The notes under the pieces are model-generated. The model did not search any database and was not told the origin of the DNA. It worked only from the letters and a program-made list of their open reading frames with translations. 64,000 bases of DNA from Corallium rubrum (Eukaryota; Cnidaria; Anthozoa; Scleralcyonacea; Coralliidae): the NCBI GenBank assembly GCA_964035015.1, contig OZ036006.1:6884541-6948540 (forward strand). The letters run 5' to 3'. The translations under genes and the position numbers were made by a program. How positions within the stretch are numbered: position 1 is the first letter of the stretch; the number at the start of each line of letters is the position of its first letter. This document shows positions 1 to 13,200 of this stretch, piece after piece.

Positions 1-148
1 CTTATGAAACCACCACATTATATACAGTCTCCCTACATAAATCCTTCATACGGTTGTTAATACCGCTCACCTTCTTCACAAGACCCCTTCTAGTCTTCTT
101 CTCTATAGTGAGCAGCAACTATAAACGGTCATTATCCGTATCCATGTA

Positions 149-270
149 AACAACATTCCATTGAGCGCTAGCAACCCCAACTTTTTTAAGTTGCGTTGAA
201 AAAATAAAATAAAAAATAAACGTAGCTTGAAAAAGTTCGGGTTGCTAACGCTCAATGGAATGTCAACATT
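149..270. repeat. Short hairpin MITE
   Basis: The left end (CATTCCATTGAGCGCTAGCA) is mirrored at the right end as TGCTAACGCTCAATGGAATG, with about 34 bp of pairing arms around an AT-rich loop. No coding capacity. No convincing target duplication was found. Confidence 0.6.
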
Positions 271-830
271 AGTGTCACGTGACACTTGTCTACGGAGTAG
301 AATGAGGAAGTTCTCCGTTACTGGGAGTTTGTAAAAGTGTTCAAAAAATTTATGTCGAATTCTGTGAAGACTTAATTAATGTGGCTAGCAAATTTTCGGT
401 CTGTTGATTTGAAATTGAGCTGGCCTTGTTATTTGAAATGTGGTTGCTAGGGAAAGGTGATGCATGCGGTCAACCAAAAACATCCCTGGGAGTGGACAAA
501 AATATCGTCTACGTCTTGAAGAGGAGAAGTATTCCTGCTGGTAGTGCTAAAAAAAAGTGGCCTGGTGCCCCCATATCCTATACTACAATATCCCTGTAAT
601 CTTTATGTCACACTAATCTTTTGTTTTATTGGATTAACTAAACATGACATCTTATTTTCTCATTATTTGAATTTAAAATCTTAACGCTCATTTGTACTTT
701 TAAATTTGAAATTTGTTATTCTACTTTGACCGTTTGTAATATAATACCATATCTATGTATATATATATATATACAATTATTTGTAATAATCTCAAACCGC
801 CCTGATGATGTTGCGCTGCAAGCAACGTAT

Positions 831-1580
831 TAAAAAATATAAATAAATTACTCTGTTTACAGTTGAACATTCGTTTCGTAGACTGTCCTATGCAGAATTT
901 TACAAGGAATCTAATGCCGTTTACAGAATCTCCATCTACCGTGCAGAAAATATTTTGTTTTCAAATTAATGTGTCATTTGATCTGAGTTATGAAGCGCGC
1001 GCTAACTGACGACCATATTTAAAAATATAAATAAATTACTCTGTTTACAGTTGAACATTCGTTTCGTAGACTGTCCTATGCAGAATTTTACAAGGAATCT
1101 AATGCCGTTTACAGAATCTCCATGTAGCGTGCGGGAAATATTTTGTTTTGAAATTAATATGTCATTTGATCTGAGTCATCAAGCGCGCGCCAAGTGACGA
1201 TCATATTAAAAAAATATAAATAAATTACTTTTTTTGCAGTTGAACATTCGTTTCGTAGACTGTCCTATGCAGAATTTTACAAGGAACCTAATGCCGTTTA
1301 CAGAATCTCCGTCTATCGTGCAAAAAATATTTTGTTTGCAAATCAATGTGTCATTTGATCTGAGTCATCAAGGGCGCGCTAAGTGACGATCATATTAAGA
1401 AATATAAATAAATTACTTTGTTTACAGATGATCATTCGTTTCGTACACTGTCCTATGCGAAATTTTACAAGGAATCTAATGTCGTTTACAGAATCTCCGT
1501 CTAGCGTGTTCAAAATATTTTGTTGGCAAATCAATATGTCATTTCATGTGAGTCAGCAAGCGCGCGTTACAAAATAGATG
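831..1580. repeat. Tandem array, about 188-bp unit, four copies plus a decayed fifth
   Basis: Units begin near 831, 1018, 1207 and 1396 with AAATATAAATAAATTACT and contain CATTCGTTTCGTA and ACAAGGAATCTAATG. Units are roughly 90 percent alike by eye. A degenerate continuation runs to about 1690. No protein-coding signal is shared between copies, so this is a satellite-like or tandemly amplified transposon segment. Confidence 0.8.
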
Positions 1581-1926
1581 TTCAGAAAATTTAGAAAAAT
1601 AATGGAAATCACATATTTAATATCACTAGACGCAGAATTGTATAAGGAATCGAACGGTATATTTGGATTCGCTATCTACCGAGGAGAAAATTATTTAGAT
1701 AGAGCGCGGCTTGTTTGTTATTAAATCTTAATAGATTATTAATATGGAGTGAGTGATATTAAGTCTAGTAAAGCCTAGCATTCTTAAAACATAATTTTAC
1801 TTGAAGAAACGTGGTTTGTACTAACGTAAATGTCCTAAATTATCGGCGGTGAATGATTATTTTGTGTTAAAGTTAGATTGAACGAGTTAAAAGACCTGCG
1901 AAACATTAGTCTTCGAAGCCAGACTG

Positions 1927-2004
1927 CAACCTCGTACCCAGGGCCCTTATCTCCGCTCCCCCGCCCCCGCCCAAAAGCAGATAAGGGCCCTGGGTACGAG
2001 GTTG
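1927..2004. mobile_element. 78-bp hairpin MITE with 9-bp target duplication
   Basis: The arms are AACCTCGTACCCAGGGCCC and its complement, about 26 bp each, around a C-rich loop. The element is bounded by GCCAGACTG at 1918-1926 and again at 2005-2013, a direct duplication expected from transposition. Related CTCGTACCCAGG ends appear near 2510 and 27674, so it is a family. Confidence 0.75.
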
Positions 2005-2587
2005 GCCAGACTGCTGCTCGGCTGCGCCCCCCCGGAAGCGCCATTGCGAAACATCGCTGAGCCGAATTGGCAGCTATCTTAATTGGCAGTGAATTGGCAG
2101 CTGGCGAATTGGCAGCTAACTTCACGGGGTTATCCGCGCGTTGTATCTAATAAACTGCTAGACATTATACACATTGTATCCAGTAAGTCGGATTAAAACT
2201 CACTGCGCATCCGACAATCTTTGTCAAGAACTGTTAACCATAAATTACAAACACTATTAGGGTGGTTGGTGGGGGAGCAATAACCCCCCCCCGACACTTT
2301 TCAAGTTAAGGTTAGGGTTACCCCCGGGAAATTCACATTTTTGAGATTAGGGTTCGGGGGGGGAAGGGTTTCATTAATAACCTCTTTATTAAACAATTTC
2401 CAGTAACTTACTGGATACAATTTGTATATGTCTAGTAGTTTATTAGGTACAACGTTCGGATCGGCTGATCATGCAGGGTTGTATGATGTTGTTTTTAAAT
2501 AAAAACACTGCCTCGTACCCAGGCGTCTCCACATACATATTTGCATACATATATACATTCATATTTACACGAAGTACTGTAGACACC

Positions 2588-2780
2588 GGGGGGGCTGGGG
2601 GGCTTCAGCCCCCCAAATAATTTGTAAACTAGCGATAATCTGTAAAGTTTTAGAGGGAAATAAAATTTATGCTATAAATTTTGCTATAAATCTCGCCCCA
2701 GAATGCGGGAAATGCTGTTTCAGAGACCCTAGAATCCAAAATTTTCCGGGGGGGGATGCCCCCGGACCCCTATCTATCTC
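2588..2780. repeat. GC-rich dispersed repeat fragment
   Basis: The segment contains GGGGGGGATGCCCCCGGACC preceded by a CAGAGACCCTAGAATCCAAA-type stretch. Similar order and wording recur at about 22350-22460 and 52430-52560 in diverged form, so these are scattered copies of one unclassified repeat. No coding sequence was recognised. Confidence 0.45.
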
Positions 2781-3196
2781 GCGTCTTCGACGCACGCTAC
2801 ATCAGCCCTCCCAATACAAAATAGTTTCCTACGGCCCTGTGCAAATATGTATGTACGAGGCAGGTAAAAACATAAATAGTTATCACTTATATATTTAGGA
2901 AAACGTTGAACATGCACGTTGATATTGTTCAGTTTAAGATTTAAAATCATAATTGCAAATGTTTATGCAGCTGATAGACTGTTCCTTGACTTGTTATATT
3001 TGTTACTGTAATATTCTTCTTATTTTAAAAGTTATTTCAATCAATGTAAAAATTGAAGTATCGGTATCGACCAAAATTCTTAGTATCGGACTGGTATCGT
3101 ATCGAACAAAAAAAAGCCGGTATCGCCCATCCCTAATGTTTATGAGTGCATTTCACAATTTTCTCGTATTACTAGGCTGCATTGCTACATTTTTAG

Positions 3197-3392
3197 TCCC
3201 AAAGCAAAACTTGTGAAGTTAGCAGATAAGTTGTACAATTTACGAGATCTGGAGAAATCAAGACCAGTTGATTGGAGTGAAGAAAGAGTGCAGGAATATT
3301 TTGACTGGGCAAGGAATGTTGTGCAAGGGTTAAAAGGAACTAATAAGGAATTAGAAAACAAATTAGAAGATATATTAAAAAGACATTTATAA
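3197..3392 (+). CDS. HDDC3: MESH1 (HDDC3), C-terminal exon only
   Basis: After an AG acceptor at 3195-3196 the exon reads one split base and then 64 codons to TAA at 3390-3392. The protein starts [18 protein letters not shown] and ends [10 protein letters not shown]. This matches the C-terminus of metazoan MESH1, the HD-domain hydrolase of the SpoT/RelA family that removes the 3' pyrophosphate of (p)ppGpp in vitro and acts as an NADPH phosphatase in animals. The segment holds the conserved [11 protein letters not shown] helix of the HD fold and the [13 protein letters not shown] helix. The metal-binding HD residues lie in upstream exons, which I did not find between 1 and 3196, so the gene is partial here. 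It is convergent with eIF4G, whose stop lies 1.4 kb away. An AATAAA at about 3446 could be its polyadenylation signal. Confidence 0.9.
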
Positions 3393-4825
3393 TCCAGCAA
3401 ACCCAAGAAGAAAAAAGAGCAATTGTATGGCTGGACCAGTTTCAAAATAAACACCATTGTAAATTAGTCTTTCTTGGTTTTGTGAAAGTTCATTTCTACT
3501 TCTGTATTTGGACCATTTTTTTACGTACATGTTTTCACGGAGTTTAATGCAGACAAAATGAAAAGAAGTCAAAACTGGCTTTACAGTGTATAAGCATATA
3601 ACAAGACACATCATTTAGTAATTAATATATCTTACGAATAGTTTTACTCTTACATACATTAATACCAACCTCAGTTAAGACACATTTGTCTTTTCTCGCT
3701 CTGTATATTGGAAACAATTTACTGAAGTCTTCATTCGGACTATAATTTAAGCCACGAAGAACGCTAGGTCTAAAGGCGGAAAGAAACGAAGGAAAATATA
3801 CTTTCACGACCCAAGCTTGTAGCTTAAACATTTATCATGTTAAAATAAAGGCTACCTACTTCCCCCGGACAAACGAGGTTAATAACGAACCTATTTTATG
3901 GCTTTTCGTTTAATTTTTTACAAATAAGTTTGTACTTTTAACGCTTTTTTCGTCTCTTATATTAAAATGTTTTTAAAACAATTACCTTTCTTTTGTGTGT
4001 CGTCTTTTCACCAGCTCGCTTTTCGTTTCGTCGTGTTTTTATCTAACAGTTTTCGAACAGTACAAGTGTTCAAGCACAATATATTATTCAAAAAAAGAAA
4101 AGATATTAAACTGTTTTTAAAATTTTCTTTTCATTCAAAATCATCTTCAAGAATCTTCCCGCCAAAACTTTACGCTCCAAATATTACGTCATACCTCGGC
4201 CGAGTAAAGAGCCTGGGGACGAGTGTCGGACGTTTCCGAAGATGTCGCCGTTTGAAGTATGGAAATTAATAAAACCCACCAGCTAGGATACGTGTTAAAA
4301 AATAGGTACGCAGTGCGTACACGTGTCTTGGACTGCTGATCAGCAGATAGACGTTATTCAAAAATGTCAAGTATAAAATAACTATGGCGACCTTTCGGAA
4401 ACTATTCGTTGCTTTTCGTAACACGTTCGTACATCACGTGATTGCGAAACATTTTAACTTGCGACAGCAATACGCCTACGGATTACGTTCCAGACGCAAA
4501 AAGACAAAATGACTGATTCCTTACTACAGTAAATATAAATTTAGATTTTCATTTGTCAATATCTACATCACATAGGGCAGACAGACAGAGCTTCGCGTGT
4601 CCACTGATAATTTTTTCAAAGAAAAAACACAAATTAGATTTTTGTGACAAAATAATTTTTTTTCTATAAATAAAGAATTTCAATTCAAGAATTTATGAGA
4701 AAATGCGGTTCTCTTGACTTGCTTCAAAATTCTACCTTGTACATTTTCTGTCCACAAACATCAAAATGTCGTATTTGTTTGCAGGCTATCATATTTTTTT
4801 AATGGAATGGGGGAATTTAATTCAT
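3393..4825. other. Intergenic region between convergent MESH1 and eIF4G
   Basis: No gene was recognised. The stretch is AT-rich, with short random ORFs, and must include the two 3' UTRs. The segment around 4188-4230 has a weak CTCGGCCGAG palindrome followed by GCCTGGGGACGAG, resembling a worn MITE end. Confidence 0.5.
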
Positions 4826-7066
4826 TTATGATTCATTGCCTTCCACAGCTGCAGACTGTAGCCATTCAAAGAAAGAAGTTGTAGCTTGAAGAGCAGATCC
4901 TTTCGCTTCTTGTCGTTCAGGATTTTCATCAGATTTCCAAGCTAGAAACGAATCCTCTGTGATTACTTCTTCATCATATAAAGTATTGAAAAACGACGAA
5001 AGCATTTCTAAAAAATCAACGCAAAATAAATGTTATGCCTAATAGGAAGTAGGCAACTTCAACGACGTCGTCGTTTAACTCTTTGTCGCCCAACGATGTC
5101 TTTAGTATTTTACTCTGGCTAACGCCAGACGATTTTACTCGGCAATGGAGTGGCTTCTGGGCGATAAAGGGTTAATAGACTATCTCGGTTAACTCTTTAT
5201 CGCCCAACGATGTCTTTAGTATTTTACTCTGGCTAACGCCAGACGATTTTACTCGTCAATGGAGTGGCTACTGGGCGATAAAGGGTTAATAGACTATCTC
5301 GGTTAACTCTTTATCGCCCAACGATGTCTTTAGTATTTTACTCTGGCTAACGCCAGACGATTTTACTCGTCAATGGAGTGGCTTCTGGGCGATAAAGGGT
5401 TAATAGACTACCTCGGTTAACCCTTTATCGTCCAACGATGTCTTTAGTATTTTACTCTGGCTAACGCCAGACGATTTTACTCGTCAATGGAGTGGCTACT
5501 GGGCGATAAAGGGTTAAACAAAATAATTCTAGTTGCGAAACAAAGAGAATGAATCATTTTTCGTCCCAAGAGTAATTTCAAAAGTTTCGTCTTAGAGACA
5601 CTCACTTGATGGTTTATTATGTCGAACATATAATGCTTGGAGGGCAAATAGAACTTCCGGTTCAAGGTCATGGTTGTTGTCTAGATATTTATGTAAAATA
5701 TTTTTCCTGGCTTTCAGTTTTTCAACACAACAATCTGGACCATCTTCGCCATCTATTAAAATAACCAAAAATAATCGTTTTTATTCTCATCTGATAAAGG
5801 AGAAAACATAGTTGAAAGGGTGGTTTCTTTATGGTAAATTCATTCGATAATATTTCAGTTACCCAAACCTTTCTCAATAAGACAGCTCTCAGCTACTACA
5901 CTTGCTAAGTGACTTATGAATGCACGCTCTTTCCTTTTCTCTTCCTTAAAATTTTTCTAAAAAAATTAAGCCAAAAATTATTAGGTTGACAGCTCCCATA
6001 CATAAAAATAGGGTCCCCTGATTTTATTAAAACCATTAAAGTCGATTTCACATCGCTTTTGCTGGGGATTACATGTTTAGAAGTTCGTATTAAACTAGGC
6101 ATTTGATTGGCTACTAACATAACTAAGTAGGCAATCAAATGCGAAGGTCACTGAAACAAACTTGTGACTTCCGAAGGAACTTCTAAACATTTTCGTCAAA
6201 AGCAATCTGAATGTAGTAATATTCTTACTTCAATACACACAAACACTGCATCATTGGTTACTGTTGCTTCGCTTAAAAGTTTCTTTAGTTCATCAACTTC
6301 ACTTGGCAAAAATGTTAAATTCTAAAAGTCGAAAAAAATATAATTAAAAAAAACTGCAACATTCAATTCATTATGTCCAGTCAAATGCATTTAAAATAAG
6401 AAAAATCGTTTTCGCCGACGGCTAGCCTGCGTAGCGGCGGGTATTTTGGGAAGAAAGCGGGTCCCCCAACCTCCCACCCTAAACGAGGGCCAAGAAAGTG
6501 ACATTTCAAAGTTCTCGCAGCTAACCATAAGATACCCTGCGTAGCAGCCGGGTTTTTCGGGGAGGAAGCGGGCGGGCCTTCTTCCCCTAAAAACCGGCTG
6601 CTACGCAGGCTAACCAAAAGACAGCGTTGAGAAGCTGTAGGATCTTGGTACGTGAAACTTATATTTTAATCTCCAGAACAAACACACAATTATGGATAAT
6701 AAGGTGGTTCCAAAACTAGTGGTAAACAGCCTTGTTGTCTGTGAGTTCAGTAGTAAACCTTATTATTCTTTATTGTGTAACCTTATCACAGTCTGCAGTA
6801 CATAGCTGTTGAAATACATACCTTCTGTTTAAGAAATTCATCGGCTGTTATGTCATTTGGTAAAACTTCTGACCATCTGATATTCGAGTCAGTCCATACT
6901 AATATTGCTTTATTTTTATCCTGGAAAATTGAAGTTCCACGATGATTATTGTTCATCACAAGACTAAACGATTTCCACCTCATACTTCGTGTGTTGTTGT
7001 TGTTGTTTTTATTGGTGATGTTGTTATTGGTGATGTTGGTGGTGTTGTTGGTGTTGTTATTGGTGA

Positions 7067-7107
<41 letters not shown>

Positions 7108-7156
7108 GTGGTGGTGGTGTTGGTGTTGGTGTTGTTGTTGTTGTTGCTGGTAGTGC

Positions 7157-7208
<52 letters not shown>

Positions 7209-10200
7209 ATTGTTGTTTGTGGTGGGTGTTGTTGTTGTTGTAGGTGTTGTTGTTGGTGGTGGTGCTGTTGGTGGTGGTGATGCTGTTGTTGTTGTTGTTG
7301 TTGTAATTTGTGGTGGGTGTTGTTGCTGCTGCTGCTGCTGTTGTTGTTGTTGTTGTTGTTGTTGTGGTGGTGGTGGTGGTGGTGGTGGTGGTGGTGGTGG
7401 TGGTGGTGGTGGTGGTAATGTCTTCAGTACATGCACAACGACAAACAGCTTCAATATTGATACGTGGCGAAACAATTTAAAAAACCCCAACAAACCAACA
7501 ACAAAGTCTACTTACATATTCCTTTTCAACCAATGTCAAAATTTCAGCCAAAAATACCGCAGCTTTGTTGTATTGTACGACATGCATTATTATAAGAGGT
7601 TTGAGATCAGATAAACTAAAGTGTCCTCCAATAATAACAGGAGTTATGATCTCGGCCAAGTAACACCATAATTTAGGATAATCTATTGCATTGTCCTCAG
7701 CATTTCCCAAAACATCATTTAAACTAGAAATATAATGAGAAATTATCAAGTTTAGAATTGCTTGAAAAATATATATCTAGAAATAGCAAAGTCAAAATGT
7801 GATAAACTGCTAAGAAAAGTTTTTATAACCCGACATACACTGAAACAAATTTCCGAAATTTGTTTCAAAAAATGGAACAGTGTTCTCATCAGGGAAACTT
7901 GGTTTCCGAAACAAAGTTTTGGTAATTTTTCAACATACACTGGAAATTTTTGTTTCTGAAACCGTGTTTCGGTAACTTGTTTCGGAAATTTCCAGGCTTA
8001 ACGCAATACTGACGTTTCTTTCACGAAGGGCTCTGCTTGAAACGTCAGTATTTCGTTATCAAAACTATTCTCGGCAGTTTACTATCTTTTCACTTTGCTC
8101 TAAAACACTGCCTACGTAACACTAACTATATCGAGCCGTAAAACTCACCCCATTCTAAACTGTTCTTTTTTCAGTACATTATTTGTCAACAAAGTGTTTA
8201 AAAGTCGCCCTGTAACCTTACGAGCTTTTGCGTCCATCTCATATGTGAGTTCAATAGCAGTTAAAACAAATATATGATGTAATTCAGGAGTATGCAGGTC
8301 GGTAAAACAGCGACACGCTTCCTAAAATAAAAACAAAGTACGTTTTTGAGATCACAGCAGAAGCAGAAGCATACCAAGAACTCCAAGTTAGTCATATGTC
8401 AAGTTTAAATGCTCCGAAAATGTTTCACAGCCATGTGCTTCGTAAAGGCCTAATCAAACGAGAACGCAAGTCATCGCAAGTTGACAGTCACGCTCAGCCA
8501 GCCGCTCTGAATAATTTCCCGAAAATATTATGTACTGTGACAAAGTTAAAACTTGTTTAAAACACTCATGAAACCTTTATTTTGTTAATTTGGGTGTTCG
8601 AACGACCGCCACAGAAATTTGTGACTGCCAACTTGCGATGACTTGCGTTCTCGTCTGATTAGGGCTTAGTGACAGTGTTTGCATACGAGACGTTGTTAAT
8701 GACATTAGGAGTACAGTAGCCAGTTGGAAGGCTTTCTATTTACACGGTTAGACCAGTGAGCGCAGTAAAACGCAATACGCTCAAGACTTAGGGACGTCAT
8801 CAGACGAGGCAATTTAGTCTTAATCAAAGCAAGTCCACTCTGGCCGGACTGATCTTGTAAATTAGAAAAGTGGTCCAAAATACGAATGCAAACCTCTAGA
8901 TCTTCAATATTAACAAATTCATCAACAATTGCTTTGGTCTTTTTACTCATTTCTTCTTCAGACAATGATTCTTTCTCTTGTGGTATATCTTCTTTAGTTA
9001 GTTTGATTATTTCAACTTCAGTTTTGTCTTGCCCATTGTTAGATGTAGTCTATTAAACAAAATAAAATCACAAAATCAATTCACAATTTGTTCTTAAGAC
9101 TAAGTTTGTTAAGTTAATTCAATATGACCAGTGCATGACCCACACAGTCCGCATCAAAATGAACAATAGATGATGATTACAATTTAACTTGAGTTAAATT
9201 GCTTCTCGGATGAAAATACTGTTGGTAATGTTTCTGCATAATCCTGAAGATATTATGGCAGTAGCTAAAACAAACTGGTATTTTACGTGCGAAGTTTGTA
9301 TTTTGGAGCGCTGCCATTAAATTGGCCGTGTTTGAGAAGAATGAGTTGAGAAGAACTTATGACATTATAGACTCCATAAAAACAAAAGATCATTGTTGTT
9401 GTCAACAAAAGGGTCATTGTTGTTATTGAGTCTATGACGTCATAAGCTTCCTCGACTCATTCTTCTCAAGCTCGGCCACTTTAATGGCGGCGCTCCAAAA
9501 TACAAACTTCACACGTAAAATATCACCTTTTCTTCAACGAATTTTGAAATGAAACTTTGCAGGATTACCAACTACCATAACATCTTTAGGATTATGCAAA
9601 AACATTGCCAACAATATTTTCATCAAAGAACCATTTTAAAAGATGCTAAATTACAGTACATGGAGTAGATCAATCCACTATGTATAATTACTGATGACTG
9701 TACCCGTGGAATTTCAGTCTTTGCAATAATCTGTGGTTTACCGATGGCTCTTGCAGCTTCAATCGCTTTTTCACGATCACTTTTTGTTGGTCTTTTGTCA
9801 CTAGTTTTGTCACCAGTTCTTCCTGCTGAAGAAGGTCTGCTAAAAAAAAGAGAAGAAATTCTTACTTACCTTTGACTATCTAGCAAAATGAACAGTGTAC
9901 TACAGTACGCAGATTACACATGAAGAAATCTTTGGTTTAATCCTCATTTTCAACATTGTCAATCGAGATATGGTCTGGAAATTCAGCTAAAGTCTTTGGT
10001 CTATCTTTTTGTTCGCCTTTATGCATTTTTGTGCACGGTCACTGAACACATTGTATTTTAGTATAATGAACGAATTGTCCAATAGCAACGTTTTAGTTCA
10101 ATCACTCAACCATGCTATTTAAATATTAATAAACCTAAAACAAAGGATGTGCACGGTGTAAAGTACGGTTCAACATAAAATCACAGCTCATTATAGGCGC

Positions 10201-13200
10201 TTTGAAGTTTGCCGAGTTCCCAGACCATATCTCGATTGACTATGTTTCCAATTAAACAAACATTTTCCAGTAATCAATTATCTCACAATGTCAATATGCC
10301 ACATACCTTCCAGGAGCTGACGATCTTCTAGGGTCATAAGGACGGTTGGTTGGCATTGTGTCTCCACCACTCAATGCAGAAAACCTTTAAAGAAAGTAGA
10401 AAAACAGATTTACAACTCGAAAATGTGAAAAATAAAAGCATTGTGTGAATTACAACTTATCGTATAAGTACAATTTGTTTTCATTTCATCAATGGACGCT
10501 ATTGTATTTTGTCTGTTATTTCACTCTGAGTAACGAACCATACTGGACAAGTAGAGAAAACTCTACTTTGGACTAGCTGGGATTCGAACCCACGACCTTT
10601 TGTTTATTAGTCCGATGCTCTACCAACTGAGCTACAGGTCAGGTTGGGAGCTGAAGGTCGAATGATAGTACTTAGGCCATTTGATATTTCAAAACAGACT
10701 AGTTCCTTCAATATCTAGACAACAGTCTTCAAACCTGACAATTTCGAATGATTAATCGTCATGTACGAAGACTGTTGTCTAAATATTGAAGAAACTAGTC
10801 TGTTTCGAAATATCAAATAGCCTAAGTACTATCATTCGACCTTCAGCTCCCAACTTGACCTGTAGCTCAGTTGGTAGAGCATCGGACTAGTAAATCGAAG
10901 GTTGTGGGTTGGAATCCCATCCGGGCCAAATAGAGTTTTCTCTACTTGTCTTGTCCGGTATGGTTCGTCACTCCGGAGTAACACCTTAATATTATTATTC
11001 TCCACCCGAGTTCATTGTCCCAGAATAATCATTCGAAATACCACCTGATTCTTGTCATGTCACTGTACGTTGCTGTACCTGTTTCCTTGAGTTTCTTGTT
11101 CTTGAGATGCACTAGTACCAGATGCACTACCACCAGTACTGCCTCTCCCCCATTGACCAAACCCACCAAGGGACCGTCCACTTGGGCCAAGTGAAATTTT
11201 ATCATCAGGATTTGATTTCTGAAGGGGAAAAATGAATTGTTACGGTGATGTTGTATGCACAACAATCGAAATATAGTAAGGTTAGATATACTGCCGAAAC
11301 AGAGAACGTAGGAGTCTAACGTTTCGAGCGAAGGCCCTTCGTCAGAGAGAAACGGGAGGTTGTATGTAGGTGCTTTCCAGTAGATACAAAATCATTTACC
11401 TTGCCTGCCATGCTTTTAAGTTTATTGGGATCAATTGCAACAGATTTGCCACTTCTTCCACTAACCATCCAACCATCACCTGAAGTAGCATTTAGTTTAG
11501 GACTGTCTCGACCACCAGCTGCAAAAATTATTGTTTCACTATAAATAACAAGTCTACTAATAAGTCTAATTTGAACCGAGTTGTCATGGTGACGTCTTAC
11601 TGCTTGCAATCTTGCCCCGAAGTCGGGATTGCTCAATAGGGAGCTTAAGCAAGCCAGGACGACAACGGTAATCTAAACTAGTTCAATATCTAACAGAAAC
11701 CACGAACTATTTACGTATTTTACTATTTAAGTATTGAATACTTAAAGTATGTTATTCAACATCCAAAAGCTTTAGAGAGTTCTGAAAGGATTTTGTCGCA
11801 TAATTTCAAGTCAAATTCAACTAACAGGTTTCGCTGTTTCACGAGTTACCGTCGTCCTGAAGACGTGAAAATGATCTGAATAACGTTGTATGTAGAACGG
11901 GGACGGCGTTAAGATTACTATTGGGCGTTTTCTTTGTTGTGTGAGGAAAATTCTATTGTATTAACGACGGCGTCGTTGGCGTTTGCGTTGTATTTGCTTA
12001 AGCTCCCTAATTGCTTGCCCCGAACGTCAGGATTGCGCAATTGCTTGCTATGTTGTTTATTTTATTTTATTAACTTCGCCATATGTAACATACATAGAAA
12101 TAAACATATAAATAATAGCAGGTTTAACAATGGCAGGGGAACCACAACAGCGTTAGCCAATTACTGTGGGCCCTAAACATACAAAGGATATAGAGAGATA
12201 ACTATGAAAAATAAAATTACAGCACATTATAAGTATTACATAATTACATACAACAAGAAATTGGGTCACTGAGACTCCGAACAGAGTTGCATTTGAGACA
12301 GATTGTTTTAAACGTGCGAGGGTCTTCACAGTTGTAAGAAGTTACCAACGATAAAAAATAATACTTAAGCCATTTTGCTCATTGCTTACGGCTAGATTGC
12401 TTAGCCTTGGCCACCTATGGCACCTACCCCCAACCAACAAGGAAGATCTGGCAGTTAACCGACGTAATAGGAACCAAGGCCATATAATTTCTAGATTGGC
12501 CTCATTGAAACAAAATGCAAAATTCAGCCTGGCATGAGTTTGGGCTGGCGTCATGGAAACACCTGCTTACACACTGTTGCTGTATTTTGGCTTTATATAA
12601 AACCCCAGACAAATATTACGGTATAACAATATCAGATATAATTTAATTTAACCTTTTTGTTTTTGTTTGGCAGCTTCTTTAGACATGTTAGCATTTCTTT
12701 GTTCTTGCGAGCGCTCCTGTTGAGCTTCCTTGTGAATCTGATCAATAGTTTTTGGATTGTAATTTTCTTCACGACGTGGAATCCAGTTGTTCCTGCGCAA
12801 ATCAACAACATCGCGAAGCATAAAACAAACTCTCGAGGACACTTTCTTTCCTGAAATATTCTTGTTGATCTGTTCGAAGTACTGCTCTATTCTTGGCTAA
12901 AATAAGAAACACAATTATCTTAAAATAATATCAACTGACAAACTATCAATAAACAAATACCATCCATGACACAAAAATATGATCAGCTCAGGTAATTTCA
13001 TCCAATAGATTGTTCACTTACCTTAGCCTTCTCAGAATCGAGATCTTTGCCAATGGTGAACAGCAATTTGCACATACTTTCCAAACTTTCTTCATCTCCA
13101 GCTCGCAGAAGTTTAAAAATACAGTCATGCATGATATTCTCTGTAAGTAACTAAAACACAGAAATTTAATGGAAAAAGCGTGTTGTAGATAGTGGTTGCT

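Larger units (their letters stand above)
1..3196. other. Repeat-rich sequence upstream of the MESH1 last exon; probably intron
   Basis: No exon is recognised in these 3.2 kb. Because the MESH1 exon at 3197 opens with a splice acceptor, at least the right part should be MESH1 intron, with the earlier exons lying before the window start. The stretch holds a hairpin MITE, a 188-bp tandem array, a 78-bp hairpin with a target duplication and GC-rich dispersed repeat fragments, listed separately. Short ORFs here have no family resemblance. Confidence 0.5.
10520..10983. repeat. 460-bp palindrome with a tRNA-like sequence in each arm
   Basis: The arms begin GTAACGAACCATACTGGACA and end with the inverse ending GTATGGTTCGTCAC, with a loop near 10733-10767. 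Each arm holds a tRNA-like block with pol III boxes, so it looks like two tRNA-derived SINEs fused head to head. A fragment of the same family occurs at about 21967-22017. It lies in an eIF4G intron. Confidence 0.8.

Noticed and set aside
6786..7614. Long ORFs of poly-N/T/P and poly-V/L/C/G
   Set aside because: They are translations of a GTT/GGT microsatellite. The minus-strand ORF only contains a real eIF4G exon (6822-6920) at its end.
8705..8965. 86-codon ORF starting [17 protein letters not shown] as a complete protein
   Set aside because: Only its first part is eIF4G MA3. The conserved sequence jumps at 8894 (GAG|GTTTGC) to exon 8149-8321; the rest is intron read-through.
10857..10927. 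Functional tRNA-Thr gene
   Set aside because: Weak acceptor stem, mutated B box and inserted base in the anticodon arm; its mirrored partner shows it is part of a repeat.
11316..11636. 106-codon minus-strand ORF as a gene
   Set aside because: It contains eIF4G exon 11400-11518 but extends through both splice sites into repeat sequence.
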